A stretch of 64,000 nt of DNA from Actinomycetospora chibensis (GTDB lineage Bacteria; Actinomycetota; Actinomycetes; Mycobacteriales; Pseudonocardiaceae). The stretch is taken from the NCBI RefSeq assembly GCF_028737215.1, contig NZ_JAQZAM010000012.1:1-64000 (forward strand). The letters are read 5' to 3'. Within the stretch, counting starts at the first letter, position 1. The number at the start of each line of letters is the position of its first letter. Positions 57,126 through 64,000 of the stretch are shown here, in pieces. A program made the translations under genes and the position numbers. The notes beneath the pieces were generated by a model, which ran no database searches, was not told where the DNA came from, and saw only the letters and a program-made list of their open reading frames with translations.

Positions 57126-58187
57126 ATGCTGGACGGTGTGAGCGCTGCCTACGACGCCGTCCTGCTGTTGTCCTTCGGCGGTCCGGAGGCGCCCGACGAG
57201 GTGCGGCCGTTCCTCGAGAACGTGACCCGCGGCCGCAACGTGCCCCCGGAACGCCTCGACGCCGTCGAGGAGCACTACCAGCACTTCGGCGGCGTCAGCC
57301 CCATCAACGAGCTCAACCGCCGGCTCGTCGCGGACCTCTCCTGGGCGCTGCGGGAGTCGGGCCGCGAGCTGCCGGTGTACTTCGGCAACCGCAACTGGCA
57401 CCCGTACGCCGAGGACGCCGTGACGGAGATGGCGCAGGACGGTGTGCGCCGCGCGCTCGTCTTCGCGACCAGCGCCTACGGCGGCTACTCGGCCTGCCGG
57501 CAGTACCACGAGGACATCGCGCGGGCCCGCGAGGCGGCGATCGCGCGGACCGGCTCGGCGCCGGACCTCGTCAAGCTGCGCCACTTCTACGACCACCCGC
57601 TGTTCATCGCGTCGGTGGCCGACGGGGTGCGGGCCGCCGCCGAGGGCCTGGAGGACCCGCGCCTGGTCTTCACCGCCCACTCGATCCCCGTCTCCGCCGA
57701 CCGCACCGCCGGGCCGCCGGAGGAGGGCGGGCACCGCTACTCGCGTCAGATGGCCGAGGCCGCCCGTCTCGTGGCCGACGCCGTCGGTGCCACCGAGCAC
57801 GACCTCGTGTGGCAGTCGCGCTCGGGCCCGCCGCAGATCCCGTGGCTGGAGCCGGACATCGTCGACCACCTCGACGACCTCCACGACCGCGGCGTGGGCG
57901 CCGCCGTCGTCAGCCCCGTGGGCTTCGTCTCCGACCACTTGGAGGTGGTCTGGGACCTCGACAACGAGGCCGCCGAGCACGCCGGGAAGCTCGGCATGGG
58001 CTTCGCTCGCGCTGCCAGCGCCGGGTCCGATCCGCGCTTCGTCGAGATGGTCGTGGAGCTCGTCGCGGAGCAGGTCGACGGGGCCCCCGTGCGCGAGCTC
58101 GGCACCGCCCCGCGCGCCGGCGTGGGGTGCAACGGCGCCCTCTGCCACCCCGGCTGCTGCGAGCCCGCGAAGCGCCCGGGGAGCTAG
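57126..58187 (+). CDS. hemH: Ferrochelatase / coproporphyrin ferrochelatase with Fe-S cysteines
   Basis: A 353-residue chelatase that inserts iron into coproporphyrin III or protoporphyrin IX. LLLSFGGPEAPDEVRPFLEN is the N-terminal hallmark, VYFGNRNWHPY and FATSAYGGYSACRQYHED follow, VFTAHSIPVSADR holds the metal-binding histidine, and VSPVGFVSDHLEVVWDLDNE holds the conserved glutamate. Cysteines C124, C335, C340 and C344/C345 match the [2Fe-2S] ligand pattern of actinobacterial enzymes. In actinobacteria the coproporphyrin route (CpfC) is expected. ATG 57126 is used; GTG 57138 is possible. It is near inhA, as Rv1485 in M. tuberculosis. Confidence 0.94.
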   Translation: MLDGVSAAYDAVLLLSFGGPEAPDEVRPFLENVTRGRNVPPERLDAVEEHYQHFGGVSPINELNRRLVADLSWALRESGRELPVYFGNRNWHPYAEDAVTEMAQDGVRRALVFATSAYGGYSACRQYHEDIARAREAAIARTGSAPDLVKLRHFYDHPLFIASVADGVRAAAEGLEDPRLVFTAHSIPVSADRTAGPPEEGGHRYSRQMAEAARLVADAVGATEHDLVWQSRSGPPQIPWLEPDIVDHLDDLHDRGVGAAVVSPVGFVSDHLEVVWDLDNEAAEHAGKLGMGFARAASAGSDPRFVEMVVELVAEQVDGAPVRELGTAPRAGVGCNGALCHPGCCEPAKRPGS

Positions 58188-58255
58188 CGCCGCGCTCTTG
58201 CCAATCAGGGGCAGGAGCAGGGGAAACAGGCGTCCGACAGCCGCCATCCGGCGTG

Positions 58256-58284
58256 TTGCCAGTGATCGTTCGCATCGCTAGTGT
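58256..58284 (+). promoter_or_regulatory. Promoter of the lactonase-dehydrogenase operon
   Basis: TTGCCA (58256-58261) and TAGTGT (58279-58284) are separated by 17 bases, a good housekeeping-type promoter. Transcription would begin near 58291, leaving a leader of about 70 bases before the lactonase ATG. Confidence 0.6.
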
Positions 58285-58361
58285 CCGGCGTCACGTGGCC
58301 GGAGATGCATCTATCGCCTCCGCGTCCCCCTCCCATCGGTGGCACGGCGAAGGAGCCCTGA

Positions 58362-59183
58362 ATGGCTGCGAGCGGCGAGATCAAGGTCAGCATCCTCGAC
58401 TGCGGGATGATGACGGCGGACCTGACCTGGCTGCTGCTCAAGCCCGGGCGGTCAATCCGCCCGCGCCAGATGCGCGACCAGCCGACCGAGTGGGCCGACG
58501 TGCCCACGCACTGCGTCCTCGTCGAGACCCCCGACGGCACGATCCTGTGGGACACCAGCTGCCCGCGGGACTGGGAGGAGCGCTGGGGCCCGACGGGCCT
58601 GCAGGACTTCTTCCCCTACGAGAAGGTCAGCGACGAGGAGTACCTCGACTCGCGCCTCCAGCAGCTCGGTGTCGGGGTCGACCAGATCGACTACGTGGTG
58701 CTCTCGCACCTGCACTTCGACCACTGCGGCAACGCCGGCCTGTTCAAGGACTCCACCGCCAAGCTCATCTGCTCCGACAAGGAGAAGGACTTCGCGTTCG
58801 GGTTCGACGGCCTGTTCACGGGCGCGCACCTCAAGACCGACTACGAGGACCTGAACTGGGAGACGGTCTCGGGCGACACCGAGTTCCTCCCCGGCGTCAC
58901 GCTCCTGCAGACCCCGGGGCACACCCCCGGCACCATGTCGATGCAGGTCGACCTGCCCGACAGCGGCACCATGATCTTCACGTCCGACGCCGTGTACATG
59001 GGTGAGAGCTACGGGCCGCCCACCACGCCGGCCGCGATCGTCAACGACATGGGCCAGTTCTACTCGTCGGTGGAGAAGATCCGCGGCGTCGCCGAGAAGA
59101 CGGACGCGACGGTGGTCTTCGGCCACGACCCCGACCAGATCCGCCAGCTCAAGACCGTGGGCAACGGCGGCCACTACACCTGA
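58362..59183 (+). CDS. Metallo-beta-lactamase-fold lactonase (AttM/BlcC-like)
   Basis: A 273-residue lactonase. The dinuclear metal motif is H116-L-H118-F-D120-H121 in LSHLHFDHCGNAGLF, with H187 in TPGHTPGT, D209 in FTSDAVYMG and H255 in FGHDPDQ. The overall length and the N-terminal ILDCGMM opening match AttM/AiiB-type lactonases, which open gamma-butyrolactone and can open acyl-homoserine lactones. The ATG follows GAAGGAG by 6 bases. The adjacent iron dehydrogenase makes gamma-butyrolactone the better guess; quorum-signal hydrolysis remains possible. Confidence 0.85.
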   Translation: MAASGEIKVSILDCGMMTADLTWLLLKPGRSIRPRQMRDQPTEWADVPTHCVLVETPDGTILWDTSCPRDWEERWGPTGLQDFFPYEKVSDEEYLDSRLQQLGVGVDQIDYVVLSHLHFDHCGNAGLFKDSTAKLICSDKEKDFAFGFDGLFTGAHLKTDYEDLNWETVSGDTEFLPGVTLLQTPGHTPGTMSMQVDLPDSGTMIFTSDAVYMGESYGPPTTPAAIVNDMGQFYSSVEKIRGVAEKTDATVVFGHDPDQIRQLKTVGNGGHYT

Positions 59184-59199
59184 TCGGAGCACGCCTCCC

Positions 59200-60492
59200 A
59201 TGACCGTCCCCCCGGTCCCCACCGAAGAATCGGTCTTCACCTGGGGCGCCCCGCCGCTCAAGTTCGGCGCGGGTGCCTGCGACGAGATCGGCTTCGACCT
59301 CGCCCAGTACGGCGCGAAGCGCATCCTGCTGATCACCGACCCGGGCATGCAGCAGACGGGCCTTCCCGACCGCATCGCCGACCAGATCCGCCGGTACGAC
59401 ATGACCGTCGAGATCTTCGACGGCGTGCACGTCGAGCCCACCGACGACTCGATGAACAAGGCCGTCGGCTACGCCCACGAGCAGGGCCCGTGGGACGGGT
59501 TCGTGGCCGTGGGCGGCGGCTCGGCGATCGACACCGCCAAGGCCGTCAACCTGCTGACGACCTTCCCCGGCGAGCTGATGGACTACATCAACAAGCCGGT
59601 CGGCAACGCCCAGGTCCCGCCGGGCCAGCTCAAGCCGCTCATCGCCGTGCCGACCACGGCGGGCACGGGCTCCGAGTCGACGGCGATGTGCGTCCTCGAC
59701 GTCCTCTCGCTGCGCGTGAAGACGGGGATCAGCCACTGGCGGCTGCGCCCGACGCTCGCCGTCGTCGACCCGCTGCTGACGATGACGCTGCCGCCGGAGG
59801 TGACGGCGGCCTCGGGCATGGACATCGTCTGCCACGCGCTCGAGTCGTACACCGCGCGCTGGTACACGACGTTCGACCGCAAGACGCCCGAACAGCGGGT
59901 GACCTACTGCGGCTCGAACCCGGTGTCGGACCTGTGGTGCGAGAAGTCGATGTCGCTGCTGGCCCGCTCGTTCCGCACGGCGGTGGAGCGCGGCGAGGAG
60001 GACGTCGACGCCCGGATGGACATGATGATGGCGGCGACCTTCGCCGGTATGGGCTTCGGCAACTCCGGGGTGCACATCCCGCACGCCAACGCCTACCCCA
60101 TCGCCGGGCAGGTGCGGGACTTCCACCCCGCCGGCTATCCGTCGGACGAGGCGATGGTGCCGCACGGCATGTCGGTGTCGCTGACGGCGCCGGAGGCGTT
60201 CCGGTTCAGCTTCGAGGCCGCGCCCGACCGGCACATGGCCGCGGCGCGGATGCTCGGGCCCAACGCCGAGACGCAGTCGAACGCGTCCGAGCAGCTGCCG
60301 CACGTGGTCACCGAGCTGATGCGCGACATCCGGATCCCCAACGGCATCGGCGAGGTCGGCTTCGGCGAGGGCGACATCCCCGACCTGGTCGACGGGACGA
60401 TGAAGCAGCAGCGACTGCTGGCCACCTGCCCGAAGACGCCCACCGAGGACGACCTCGCGGAGATCTTCCGCAAGTCGATCTCGAACTGGTAG
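59200..60492 (+). CDS. Iron-containing alcohol dehydrogenase (HOT/BlcB-like)
   Basis: A 430-residue group III iron alcohol dehydrogenase. GGGSAIDTAKAVNLL is the cofactor motif, TTAGTGSESTAMCVL the second, and the metal residues lie in GMDIVCHALESYTARW, GVHIPHANAYPIAGQ and VPHGMSVSL. The N-terminus FTWGAPPLKFGAGACDEIGF resembles hydroxyacid-oxoacid transhydrogenase (ADHFE1/HOT), which oxidises 4-hydroxybutyrate to succinic semialdehyde. The gene follows the lactonase by 16 bases. Together they match the first two steps of the Agrobacterium attM-attL (blcC-blcB) pathway. A succinic-semialdehyde dehydrogenase gene is not here. Confidence 0.88.
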   Translation: MTVPPVPTEESVFTWGAPPLKFGAGACDEIGFDLAQYGAKRILLITDPGMQQTGLPDRIADQIRRYDMTVEIFDGVHVEPTDDSMNKAVGYAHEQGPWDGFVAVGGGSAIDTAKAVNLLTTFPGELMDYINKPVGNAQVPPGQLKPLIAVPTTAGTGSESTAMCVLDVLSLRVKTGISHWRLRPTLAVVDPLLTMTLPPEVTAASGMDIVCHALESYTARWYTTFDRKTPEQRVTYCGSNPVSDLWCEKSMSLLARSFRTAVERGEEDVDARMDMMMAATFAGMGFGNSGVHIPHANAYPIAGQVRDFHPAGYPSDEAMVPHGMSVSLTAPEAFRFSFEAAPDRHMAAARMLGPNAETQSNASEQLPHVVTELMRDIRIPNGIGEVGFGEGDIPDLVDGTMKQQRLLATCPKTPTEDDLAEIFRKSISNW

Positions 60493-60496
60493 CCCG

Positions 60497-60940
60497 GTGC
60501 CGATCTACGACTACCGCTGCGACTGCGGCCTGCGCTTCGAGCGTCTGATCGGGCGCGACGCCCCCGCCCCGGCCTGCCCGGAGTGCGGGGGCGCGTCCCG
60601 CAAGGTGCCGTCGCGCCCGGCCCTGCACGGGCGCGCCGACGCGGGCCTGGCCAAGGAGCAGATGCCCCAGACCTGGCGGGGCACCTACCACGGCAACCGG
60701 GAGTACGTCACCCGGATGCAGCGCACGTGGGAGCAGCGCGAGCGGCTCGAGGCCAAGCACCCGGAGCTGCGTGGGGACACCCGCCCGGTGGCCGCGCACG
60801 AGGGGCGCTACGAGCAGGCCCCGCTGCGGGTGGGGGAGCCGATGCTGGGGTCCGGTTCCTCTGAATCCTCCGGCTCCTCGGGGTCGTCGTCATCCTCCGA
60901 GGGTCACGGTCACGGCCATGGGCACGGTCACGGGCACTAG
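60497..60940 (+). CDS. FmdB-type zinc ribbon protein with histidine-rich tail
   Basis: A 147-residue protein. The N-terminal FmdB zinc ribbon has C8 and C10 in YRCDCGLRF, and C27 and C30 in CPECGG. The middle is charged and helical. The end is a serine-rich stretch followed by six Gly-His repeats, which could bind nickel, zinc, cobalt or iron. GTG 60497 is 4 bases after the dehydrogenase stop, so it is co-translated with that metalloenzyme. FmdB proteins are described as regulators of amidase genes, but metal handling for the two upstream enzymes is a plausible alternative. Confidence 0.82.
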   Translation: MPIYDYRCDCGLRFERLIGRDAPAPACPECGGASRKVPSRPALHGRADAGLAKEQMPQTWRGTYHGNREYVTRMQRTWEQRERLEAKHPELRGDTRPVAAHEGRYEQAPLRVGEPMLGSGSSESSGSSGSSSSSEGHGHGHGHGHGH

Positions 60941-61728
60941 GCGGCGCTGAGCACCCGGACGGTCTCGGCGACGGCGGCGACCCGGGCGCCCCGCACCGCG
61001 GTGGCCAGCGGACGCAGGGCGTCGTTGCGGGCCAGGGCGGCCGACGAGGACATGGCGCCGCCGGGATCGTCCCCGGACGCCGCGAGGAGGATCGCCTCCA
61101 CCTCGTCGGCGTGCTGGAGCACGCGCAGCGGCCGGGGCGGGGTGCCCGTCGGCCACGTCGGGCGCGGCCGGCGGCGCAGCGAGTCCGCGATCTCCTCGCG
61201 GACCCCGCGCCGGGGCCGGGCGACGTCGAGCGCGGCGAGGGTGTCGGCCGCGTCGCGGACGAGGCTGCGCAGCTCGTGCTCGGCGTCGGGCAGGCTCGGG
61301 TGCGCGGCCGGGGGCACGTCGTCGACCAGGTGCACGGTCCAGCGCAGCACGCCGTCGGCGACGGGCGCGGGGACCGCGGCGAGCCCCGCTCCGGCGAGCA
61401 CCGCGCACTCGCCGGCCTCCATCGCCGCGGTGCGCAGGGCGTCGGGACCCGGGAGCCCGCGGACGTCCCCGGCCGCGGGCAGGACGACCCGGGCGTCGGG
61501 ACCCGTCGGCGAGCAGCGCTTCCGGGCGAGCGCGAGCAGCACCGTGAGCCCCGTGCCGGCCCGGTCCGGGGTCGGCAGGTCGGTGACGGCGGCCGTCGCG
61601 GCGTCGGCGGCGACCAGGTCGTGGGCCTCGGACCACGGGGTCAGCGCATCGAGGACGTCGTCGGCCGCGGCGGAGCCCGCGAGCCACGCCGCGCTCCACA
61701 CGGCCAGGGAAGCACTCGCGCAGGGCAC
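60937..61728 (-). CDS. Conserved hypothetical protein (Rv1486c-like position)
   Basis: A 263-residue protein with no motif I can name. It begins VPCASASLAVWSAAWLAG and contains VVLPAAGDVRGLPGPDALRT, LRWTVHLVDD and ADEVEAILLAASGDDPGGAM. Composition is alanine-rich, with no signal peptide or membrane helix. GTG 61728 gives a length near that remembered for Rv1486c, which lies at the same point after the ferrochelatase gene. Its stop overlaps the fmdB stop. Assignment to the Rv1486c family is by position and general composition, so it is moderate. Confidence 0.68.
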   Translation of the reverse strand: MPCASASLAVWSAAWLAGSAAADDVLDALTPWSEAHDLVAADAATAAVTDLPTPDRAGTGLTVLLALARKRCSPTGPDARVVLPAAGDVRGLPGPDALRTAAMEAGECAVLAGAGLAAVPAPVADGVLRWTVHLVDDVPPAAHPSLPDAEHELRSLVRDAADTLAALDVARPRRGVREEIADSLRRRPRPTWPTGTPPRPLRVLQHADEVEAILLAASGDDPGGAMSSSAALARNDALRPLATAVRGARVAAVAETVRVLSAA

Positions 61729-62049
61729 CCGATCACGATACGGGCGCCGCGGAGGTGGGGCTCCCGGGCGGCGGGCTCGCCAGTTCGATCTCTCCAGAGT
61801 GCCGACAGCGCTCGCCACCCGTCCGCGAGGGGCACCGTGCGCAGGCGCGCCCGCCCGTTGATCATGCGCCACGTGCCTGTCGCGTCGGCGGCCCCGCGAG
61901 CACACTCGACCCGCCGCAGCGAGGGACGCCCCGACTGCCCCGGACGCAGCGAGGGTGACCCTCGCTCGACCACCCTGGGCGTGTCGAGCCCGGACGATCA
62001 TGGCGCGCCGTTAGCGTCCCGCCCCGTGGCGAGGACTCAGGGCCGGGGC
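61729..62049. other. Divergent intergenic region with a repeat half copy and a small hairpin
   Basis: 321 bases without a supported gene. It contains the repeat-related segment at 61771-61806. An 8-bp stem pairs AGCGAGGG (61948-61955) with CCCTCGCT (61959-61966). TAGCGT (62012-62017) is a possible -10 box for the DUF3097 gene. The short frames here are alanine- and arginine-rich and look like chance. Confidence 0.5.
61771..61806. repeat. Half copy related to the 91-bp palindromic repeat
   Basis: GCTCGCCAGTTCGATCTCTC (61775-61794) matches the left arm of the repeats at 4495 and 4654 at 18 of 20 positions, and matches the complement of their right arm at about as many. The remainder of the element is not evident. 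Three copies in 64 kb imply a dispersed family in this genome. Confidence 0.65.
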
Positions 62050-62973
62050 ATGCACGGTTCCTCCGGAGATGCCAGCTTCCGCTCGACCGGCGGGGCGGTC
62101 CGCGCCCCGGGCCGCGCGGGCGGGAGCGGGCCGTCGTCCGGCGCCGGGCGCACCGGCGGGCTGCCGGGGCTCGCGCCGCACCAGCCCATCCGCGAGGTGG
62201 TCTCGGTGGTCGCCGAGCCCGGGCTGGTCGTCGAGGACGCCGCCGAGACGTTCTGCGGCGCGGTGATCCGCGCGGACATCCGCGAGGTCGTGCTCGAGGA
62301 CGCCGCCGGGCGCCGGCGGCTCTTCCCGAACAAGCCCGCGGCCTTCCTCCACGAGGGCCGCCCCGCCACCCTGATCCCGCCGCAGCGCGCCGCCGGGCCG
62401 GATCCCGCGGTCCAGCGCTCGGCCTCGGGCTCGCGCCGCGTCGAGAACGTCCGCGCCAAGACCGCGCTGCCGCACCGGATCTGGGTCGAGGGTCTGCACG
62501 ACGCCGCGATCGTCGAGCGGGTCTGGGGCCACGACCTGCGCGTCGAGGGCGTCGTCGTCGAGCCCCTGCACGGCGCGGACGTGCTCGTCGACGCGGCCCG
62601 CGAGTTCGGCCCGGGCCCCGACCGGCGTCTCGGGGTGCTCGTCGACCACCTCGTCACCGGCTCCAAGGAGTCCCGCATCGCCGAGGGCCTGCGCCGCGAG
62701 CTCGGGCCCGCCGCGGCCCACGTCCTCGTGCTCGGCCACCCCTACGTCGACATCTGGGAGGCCGTGAAGCCCTCCGCGGTGGGGATCGCGGCCTGGCCGA
62801 CCATCCCGCGCGGCATCGAGTGGAAGCGCGGCGTGTGCGAGGCACTCGGGTGGGGCGACGACCGCGACGGTGCCCGGCGGGTCCTGTCGTCGGTGTCGTC
62901 GTGGTCCGATCTCGAGACGCCCCTGATCACGGCCATGGAACAGCTGATCGACTTCGTGACCGTCGGTCCCTGA
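62050..62973 (+). CDS. DUF3097 family protein
   Basis: A 307-residue actinobacterial protein. After about 45 glycine-rich residues comes the DUF3097 body: VVEDAAETFCGAVIRADIRE, RRLFPNKPAAFLHEGRPATL, RIWVEGLHDAAIVERVWGHD, LGVLVDHLVTGSKESRIAEG and GHPYVDIWEAVKPSAVGI. The EGxHDA...VDH...GHPYVD pattern resembles a TOPRIM-like metal site, so nucleic-acid phosphate chemistry is possible but not shown. ATG 62050 is used; GTG 62026, 8 bases after TAGCGT, could be a leaderless start. Confidence 0.85.
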   Translation: MHGSSGDASFRSTGGAVRAPGRAGGSGPSSGAGRTGGLPGLAPHQPIREVVSVVAEPGLVVEDAAETFCGAVIRADIREVVLEDAAGRRRLFPNKPAAFLHEGRPATLIPPQRAAGPDPAVQRSASGSRRVENVRAKTALPHRIWVEGLHDAAIVERVWGHDLRVEGVVVEPLHGADVLVDAAREFGPGPDRRLGVLVDHLVTGSKESRIAEGLRRELGPAAAHVLVLGHPYVDIWEAVKPSAVGIAAWPTIPRGIEWKRGVCEALGWGDDRDGARRVLSSVSSWSDLETPLITAMEQLIDFVTVGP

Positions 62974-63014
62974 ATTCACCTGCACCGACACCCCGGCGTG
63001 GCACACTCACCGGT

Positions 63015-63500
63015 GTGATCCCGCTGCTCTGGCTCGTCGCGGGAGTGCTCCTGATCGCGGTCGAGCTGATCTCCGGCACCCTCGTGCTGCTGATGCTCGG
63101 CGTCGCCTCGCTCGTCGCCGCCGGCGCCTCCGCGCTCGGCGCGCCGCTGGGGCTGGACGTCGCGGTCTTCGGCCTGTCCGCGGCGCTGCTCGTCCTTCTC
63201 GCGCGCCCGCCGCTGCTGCGCCGCATCCACGGATCGCGCGAGGACGGCTCGGCCAACGCCGGACCGACGGCGCTGCTCGGGGCGCTGGCCGAGGTGGTCG
63301 AGCCGATCACCCCCGCCGACGCGGGCACCGTGCGCATCGGCGGCGCGCTCTGGACGGCCCGCGCGCTGCACGAGGGCGCCGAGCTGGCCACCGGCGACCC
63401 CGTGGTCGTCGTCGACATCCGCGGGGCGACGGCGGTGGTCACGGCGGAGGTCGCCGGGCCCGCGCACCCGTCCCGCCCGCCCCTGCAGGGAGAGGGCTAG
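63015..63500 (+). CDS. NfeD-like membrane protein
   Basis: A 161-residue protein with three to four N-terminal membrane helices (LLWLVAGVLLIAVELISGTL, LGVASLVAAGASALG, VAVFGLSAALLVLLAR) and a C-terminal OB-fold (about residues 90-150: GALAEVVEPITPADAGTVRI, LWTARA, DPVVVVDIRGATAVV). This is the short NfeD type that partners with SPFH proteins in membrane microdomains. The next gene, 3 bases on, is such a protein. Order equals Rv1487-Rv1488. Confidence 0.92.
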   Translation: MIPLLWLVAGVLLIAVELISGTLVLLMLGVASLVAAGASALGAPLGLDVAVFGLSAALLVLLARPPLLRRIHGSREDGSANAGPTALLGALAEVVEPITPADAGTVRIGGALWTARALHEGAELATGDPVVVVDIRGATAVVTAEVAGPAHPSRPPLQGEG

Positions 63501-63503
63501 CTG

Positions 63504-64000
63504 ATGGACCCCGTCACGCTCGTGCTGTACGTCGTGTCCGCGATCGTTCTCATCCTGATCATCACCGCGGTGGTCAAGAGCGTCACCGTCGTCCGCCAGG
63601 CCGAGGCCGCGGTGATCGAGCGGCTCGGGCGCTACCAGCGCACCGCCGCGCCCGGCCTGACGATCCTGGTGCCGTTCATCGACCGCATCCGCGAGCGGGT
63701 GGCGCTCTGGGAGCAGGTCGTCTCCTTCCCTCCGCAGCCGGTGATCACCCAGGACAACCTGACGGTCTCCATCGACACCGTCGTGTACTACCAGGTCACC
63801 GAACCGCGCAACGCGGTCTACGAGATCTCCGACTACATCAACGGCGTCCAGCAGCTCACCACCACGACGCTGCGCGACGTCGTCGGCGGGATGAGCCTGG
63901 AGGAGGCGCTGACCTCCCGCGAGACGATCAACACCCGCCTGCGCCGGGCCCTCGACGACGCCACCGGGCCCTGGGGCCTGCGCGTCGTGCGCGTCGAGCT
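63504..64000 (+). CDS. SPFH/Band 7 (stomatin-like) protein, N-terminal part
   Basis: The first 165 residues of a stomatin/prohibitin-type protein that runs off the right edge. An N-terminal membrane anchor (VTLVLYVVSAIVLILIITAV) is followed by the SPFH domain: AVIERLGRYQRTAAPGLTIL, PFIDRIRERVALWEQV, NLTVSIDTVVYYQVTEP and TTTTLRDVVGGMSLEEALTS. SPFH proteins oligomerise at membranes and scaffold quality-control or lipid domains with NfeD. The ATG follows GGAGAGGG. It corresponds to Rv1488 of M. tuberculosis. Confidence 0.93.
   Translation, partial: MDPVTLVLYVVSAIVLILIITAVVKSVTVVRQAEAAVIERLGRYQRTAAPGLTILVPFIDRIRERVALWEQVVSFPPQPVITQDNLTVSIDTVVYYQVTEPRNAVYEISDYINGVQQLTTTTLRDVVGGMSLEEALTSRETINTRLRRALDDATGPWGLRVVRVE

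Noticed and set aside
57105-58247. A 380-codon minus-strand frame opposite ferrochelatase
   Set aside because: The plus strand encodes a complete ferrochelatase with all catalytic residues; the antisense translation shows no family features.
61641-61973. A 110-codon frame over the intergenic repeat before the DUF3097 gene
   Set aside because: The peptide comes from the repeat half copy and basic low-complexity sequence, with no start signal.

Overview
The window is a GC-rich actinobacterial chromosome segment with many GTG starts, ATGA/GTGA gene overlaps and third codon positions almost always G or C. Gene families point to the order Pseudonocardiales: XRE/DUF397 pairs, DUF574 methyltransferases, Roadblock/LC7 proteins, MptB and an InhA-type enoyl reductase. 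That placement is inferred from gene content; no rRNA or tRNA gene was recognised.

Backbone. From memory of the Mycobacterium tuberculosis map, the core genes follow the order Rv1448c to Rv1488. The left part holds tal, tkt, ctaB, qor, ctaA, an ABC-2 exporter and mptB, then the sufR-B-D-C-S-U-T iron-sulfur operon (1-16587). The middle keeps an ABC-F protein and its small HTH neighbour (20902-22925). The right part holds acn, a RipA-like NlpC/P60 protein, moxR with DUF58 and VWA partners, fabG, inhA, ferrochelatase, an Rv1486c-like gene, NfeD and an SPFH protein (44032-64000). This gives central carbon, haem O/A, Fe-S, envelope, FAS-II and haem functions in one conserved neighbourhood.

Accessory blocks sit between the conserved parts. 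Block 1 (16685-20700) holds a universal stress protein overlapping a class III cyclase, an orphan lycopene cyclase and an SDR. Block 2 (23017-43946) is the largest. It carries an ABC exporter behind a SoxR-like operator, egtABCD for ergothioneine, three Roadblock-like proteins, an XRE/DUF397 regulatory unit, two methyltransferases, a flavin monooxygenase, a choline-to-betaine operon, and a pair made of a 2-oxoglutarate/Fe(II) oxygenase and a carnitine/choline acyltransferase. Block 3 (58256-60940) looks like gamma-butyrolactone catabolism: a lactonase, an iron alcohol dehydrogenase and an FmdB-type zinc ribbon with a histidine-rich tail. Choline, ergothioneine and the oxygenase/acyltransferase pair all concern quaternary amines, so block 2 may be partly a betaine-chemistry island.

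Non-coding structure. There are two nearly identical 91-bp imperfect palindromes (4495-4744) with a related half copy at 61771, a 48-bp palindrome inserted in frame inside egtC (28077-28124), long hairpin terminators between convergent operons (16603, 43962), a long hairpin in the divergent fabG promoter region (53157), twin 10-bp palindromes upstream of the DUF397 gene, and candidate operators at sufR, the ABC-F gene and the ABC exporter.
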